Part shown: piece after piece, positions 51,211-53,807 of the stretch | Position numbering within the stretch: position 1 is the first letter of the stretch | Layout of the letters: every line of letters starts with the position of its first letter | Source of the DNA: Myxococcales bacterium | GTDB taxonomy: Bacteria; Myxococcota_A; Polyangia; GCA-2747355 | Length of the DNA stretch: 53,807 nt | NCBI GenBank assembly: GCA_020431405.1 | Contig: JAGQIK010000133.1 | Location: forward strand, 1 to 53,807 | Reading direction: 5' to 3' | The notes under the pieces: generated by a model | Database searches by the model: none | What the model was told of the DNA's origin: nothing | The model's input: the letters and a program-made list of their open reading frames with translations, nothing else | Made by a program: the position numbers and the translations under genes

Positions 51211-52604
51211 CCGATACCCAGTCGCTCAAGAAAACCATGCAGGGCCTCACGCCGCGCGCCATCGTCGAGGCCCTCGATCGCTACATCATCGGACAGAAGG
51301 ACGCCAAGAAGGCCGTCGCCATCGCGCTGCGCAACCGCTGGCGCCGCCAGCAGGTCCCCGACGAGCTGCGCGACGAGATCTATCCGAAGAACATCATCAT
51401 GATCGGGCCGACGGGCGTCGGTAAGACCGAGATCGCGCGACGGCTCGCCAAGCTGGCGCAGGCGCCGTTCATCAAGGTCGAAGCCTCGAAGTTCACCGAG
51501 GTGGGCTACGTCGGGCGCGACGTCGAGTCGATGATCCGCGACATCACCGAGATCGGCATCGGCTTGGTAAAAGCCGAGGAGCGCGAGGCGGTCAAGGTGC
51601 AAGCGCGCCAGAACGCCGAGCAGCGGCTGTTGACGCTGCTGCTGCCGGATCCGCCCGTGACACACGGCTTCGGCGATCGCGCCGACGACGACGATCAGAT
51701 CGAAAAGAGCAAGGCCTCGGTGGAGGCCACGCGCGAGAAGCTGCGCTCGCTGCTGCACAAGGGCAAGCTCGACGACCGCGAGGTCGAGCTCGAGGTCTCT
51801 GAAAAGACGCTGCCCGTGTTCGAGAACTTCTCGTCGCAAGGCATCGAGGAGATGGTGGTCAACATCTCCGACATGTTCGGCAACGCGTTTCCCAAGCGCA
51901 CCAAGAAGCGGCGCGTCAAGGTGCCCGAGGCGCTCGAGCTGCTCGAAGAGGAAGAGGCGAGCAAGCTCATCGACTCAGAGAAGGTCGTCAAAGAGGCGAT
52001 CGAGCGCGTGGAGAACTCGGGCATCGTCTTCATCGACGAGATCGACAAGGTCGGCAGCCGCGAAGGCGCCGGCGGCGGACCCGACGTCAGCCGCGAGGGT
52101 GTCCAGCGCGACCTGCTGCCCGTCATCGAAGGCTCGACCGTCACCACCAAGTACGGTCCGGTCTCCACCGACCACATTCTGTTCATCGCGTCAGGTGCCT
52201 TTCACGTCTCCAAGCCGAGCGACCTGATCCCCGAGCTGCAGGGTCGCTTTCCGATCCGCGTCGAGCTCAACGCCCTGACGCGCGACGACTTCGCGCGCAT
52301 CCTCGTCGAGCCGAAGAACGCGCTCTGCACGCAGTACCGGGCGCTGATGGCCACCGAGGGCATCGACCTGAGCTTCGAGGACGACGCCGTCTCCGAGATC
52401 GCGCGCATCGCCGCCGAGGTCAACGACTCGATGGAGAACATCGGCGCGCGCCGGCTGCACACGGTGATGGAGAAGCTGATCGAGGAGCTGTCCTTCGAGG
52501 CGCCCGAGATCGGCCCGCAGCGCGTCCCGATCACCGCCAAGTACGTGCGCGAGCGGCTCGACGAGGTGCTCGCCCGCGAAGACCTCTCGCGCTACATCCT
52601 CTAG
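51207..52604 (+). CDS. hslU: ATP-dependent protease ATPase subunit HslU
   Basis: A 465-aa AAA+ unfoldase that forms a hexamer on HslV. Walker A is GPTGVGKT (67-74), Walker B is GIVFIDEID, the pore loop lies in GYVGRDVES, and the I-domain is in the middle (about 120-230). The C-terminal SRYIL is the tail that inserts into HslV and switches it on. Length is normal. It is translated in an ATGA overlap with hslV and is the last gene of the xerC-hslVU unit. Confidence 0.97.
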   Translation: MTDTQSLKKTMQGLTPRAIVEALDRYIIGQKDAKKAVAIALRNRWRRQQVPDELRDEIYPKNIIMIGPTGVGKTEIARRLAKLAQAPFIKVEASKFTEVGYVGRDVESMIRDITEIGIGLVKAEEREAVKVQARQNAEQRLLTLLLPDPPVTHGFGDRADDDDQIEKSKASVEATREKLRSLLHKGKLDDREVELEVSEKTLPVFENFSSQGIEEMVVNISDMFGNAFPKRTKKRRVKVPEALELLEEEEASKLIDSEKVVKEAIERVENSGIVFIDEIDKVGSREGAGGGPDVSREGVQRDLLPVIEGSTVTTKYGPVSTDHILFIASGAFHVSKPSDLIPELQGRFPIRVELNALTRDDFARILVEPKNALCTQYRALMATEGIDLSFEDDAVSEIARIAAEVNDSMENIGARRLHTVMEKLIEELSFEAPEIGPQRVPITAKYVRERLDEVLAREDLSRYIL

Positions 52605-52664
52605 CGCTAGCGCGGCGGGCGCGTCGAGCGCGGGTGGTGACTTACGACGCTGGGCGAGACAGCG

Positions 52665-52670
52665 TAGAAT
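52665..52670 (+). promoter_or_regulatory. Candidate -10 element of the J-domain gene
   Basis: TAGAAT matches TATAAT at five of six positions and ends 11 nt before the ATG. The -35 position 17 nt upstream is TTACGA, a weak match. The transcript would start about 5 nt before the ATG, again with almost no leader and no ribosome-binding site. Confidence 0.4.
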
Positions 52671-52681
52671 AGCCGCTGCCT

Positions 52682-53807
52682 ATGACGAGCAGTGGTCACA
52701 TCGATGGCGTGGGTGACCCCGACCAGCCGATCAAGCTGGTCGGCGGGGTCGACGTCGCACGCCTCGCGTTGAGCGCGATGGAGGGCTTCATCCTCTCGCG
52801 CATCGACGGCTACACGACCGTCAGCCAGCTGTGCGTGATCAGCGGGCTCGGCGAGCTGGCGACCCTCGACGTGATCCGCAAGCTGCGTAGTCAAGGCGTG
52901 GTTATCGTGGGCGACGAAGCGCCGCAGGTCGCCGCGGCCGCCGTCACCGTGGGCGTTGCGGGTGGGCAGGGCGACTGGGACGACGAGACGCTCGACGACG
53001 ATGAGGACGACGACGAGCTGATCGACGAGCACGACGAACGGCCGCACGACGACGGTCACGCCTTCGCCCCGCCCGACGCCGAGCCGCGCATCCGCCTCAC
53101 CGGCGACCAGCTCAAGGCGTCGGCGAGCGGCATTCACGAGCTCGATCACGCCGCGGTGGAGAGCGAGCTCGACAGCGAGCTGCACGACGACATCGATCTC
53201 GATCGCCAGACGCGCAAGAAGATCCGCACGATGTTCGCCCAGCTGGGTGACTTCAACTTCTTCGAGCTGCTCGACGTGGAGGCGACGGCGGACGCCCGGA
53301 CCATTCGCCGCGCTTACTTCAAGCGCTCGAAGGAGTTTCACCCCGATCGCTTCTACACGCGCCGCCTCGGCCGCTACAGCGACATGCTCGCCGAGATCTT
53401 CAAGCAGGTCTCGGCGGCGCACAGCTTCTTGCAGGACGAGGAGCAGCGGCGCGCCTACGCCGAGATGGTGCTGCAAGAGCAGGCCAGCGAGGACCTCGGC
53501 CACGAGCTCGAAGCGGAGTCACGGCGCCTGCTCGAGGCCGAGGGGCTCACCGACGCCGCGGCGGCCGTCGACGGCTCGTACACCTTCACGCGCAAGCGCG
53601 GGCTGAGCCAACGCGAGCAGGTCAGCAAGGGGCTCGGCGAGGTCCAGCAGCCGAGCAGCGGCGGCACCGGCCCGCGTATCGATGGCCCGCGCACCGCGCG
53701 CACGGGCACGGCGGCGGCGCTGCGAAACCGCGTCGCCCGGCGTGCCGGGACGCTGCCCAAAGGCATCGCCAAGCCGGTGGACACGCCCGAGCGGGCGGCC
53801 CGCCGCC
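52682..53807 (+). CDS. J-domain protein with N-terminal winged-helix-like domain, 3' end outside window
   Basis: The frame is open from ATG 52682 to the window edge (375 codons seen). The N-terminal part (about 15-85, VDVARLALSAMEGFILSRIDGYTTVSQL) resembles the winged-helix or DUF4388-like domains used in deltaproteobacterial signalling proteins. A very acidic linker follows (about 100-140, DDETLDDDEDDDELIDEHDE). A J domain lies at about 195-260 with the HPD motif in RSKEFHPDRFY, so it should stimulate an Hsp70/DnaK ATPase. The later part is basic and disordered. The Gly/Phe and zinc-finger regions of DnaJ are not seen, so this is a type III J protein. Confidence 0.85.
   Translation, partial: MTSSGHIDGVGDPDQPIKLVGGVDVARLALSAMEGFILSRIDGYTTVSQLCVISGLGELATLDVIRKLRSQGVVIVGDEAPQVAAAAVTVGVAGGQGDWDDETLDDDEDDDELIDEHDERPHDDGHAFAPPDAEPRIRLTGDQLKASASGIHELDHAAVESELDSELHDDIDLDRQTRKKIRTMFAQLGDFNFFELLDVEATADARTIRRAYFKRSKEFHPDRFYTRRLGRYSDMLAEIFKQVSAAHSFLQDEEQRRAYAEMVLQEQASEDLGHELEAESRRLLEAEGLTDAAAAVDGSYTFTRKRGLSQREQVSKGLGEVQQPSSGGTGPRIDGPRTARTGTAAALRNRVARRAGTLPKGIAKPVDTPERAARR

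Overview
The window is a high-GC, densely coded stretch of chromosome from a myxobacterium-like member of the Myxococcota (former Deltaproteobacteria). The assignment rests on gene content: an AgmX/PglI-type C-terminal domain, tandem outer-membrane beta-barrels of the myxobacterial type, a MYXO-CTERM-like sorting tail, Cys/DNDGDG repeats, many TPR and beta-propeller lipoproteins, a Ser/Thr kinase and an FHA/sigma-54 regulator. No insertion sequence, prophage, CRISPR array or rRNA gene was seen.

Left end (1-2924, + strand): the tail of a gluconate 2-dehydrogenase subunit 3-like gene, its GMC flavoprotein partner, and a glyoxalase-fold lipoprotein. They converge on a minus-strand block.

Minus-strand block (2944-21703): read from its promoter side this is a chain of 16 genes. 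It runs TolQ/ExbB, two ExbD/TolR-like proteins (one lacking the key Asp), an exported Arg-rich protein, an FHA-TM-TonB-like/AgmX protein, two outer-membrane beta-barrels, a periplasmic repeat protein, a 1,099-aa TPR lipoprotein, a coiled-coil lipoprotein, a 700-aa TPR protein and an FHA-sigma-54 activator. Two small exported proteins, a C-terminally anchored protein and a Kelch lipoprotein follow. Five junctions overlap and several others are 0-3 nt apart. The content is that of the Glt/Nfs family of trans-envelope machines (gliding motility and spore-coat export in Myxococcus xanthus), here with its own motor and regulator. This is the most interesting system in the window.

Middle (21919-36915): a lipoprotein and a VWA/calcium-repeat lipoprotein (minus); a Ser/Thr kinase with PEGA domain and a beta-propeller protein (plus); a response regulator-PAS-HD-GYP phosphodiesterase (minus); a small Cys-rich lipoprotein; then a TPR-DUF3857-transglutaminase lipoprotein overlapping a second beta-propeller lipoprotein (plus).

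Next (36887-43268, minus): an immunity-like protein and an unknown acidic partner, three strong hairpins, citrate synthase, a secreted clan GH-A glycoside hydrolase with MYXO-CTERM-like tail, tRNA-Ala(GGC) with promoter and terminator, and a Tyr/Arg-rich exported repeat protein.

Right end (43355-53807, plus): a Reg_prop-type propeller lipoprotein, a second ExbB-ExbD pair, a 143-bp inverted-repeat element, an FtsB/DivIC-like division protein, a GAF-GAF-GGDEF cyclase, xerC-hslV-hslU, and a J-domain protein cut by the window end. Cyclic-di-GMP enzymes of both kinds (HD-GYP and GGDEF) and a kinase/FHA pair show dense signalling. All functions are inferred by reading motifs; no database search was run.
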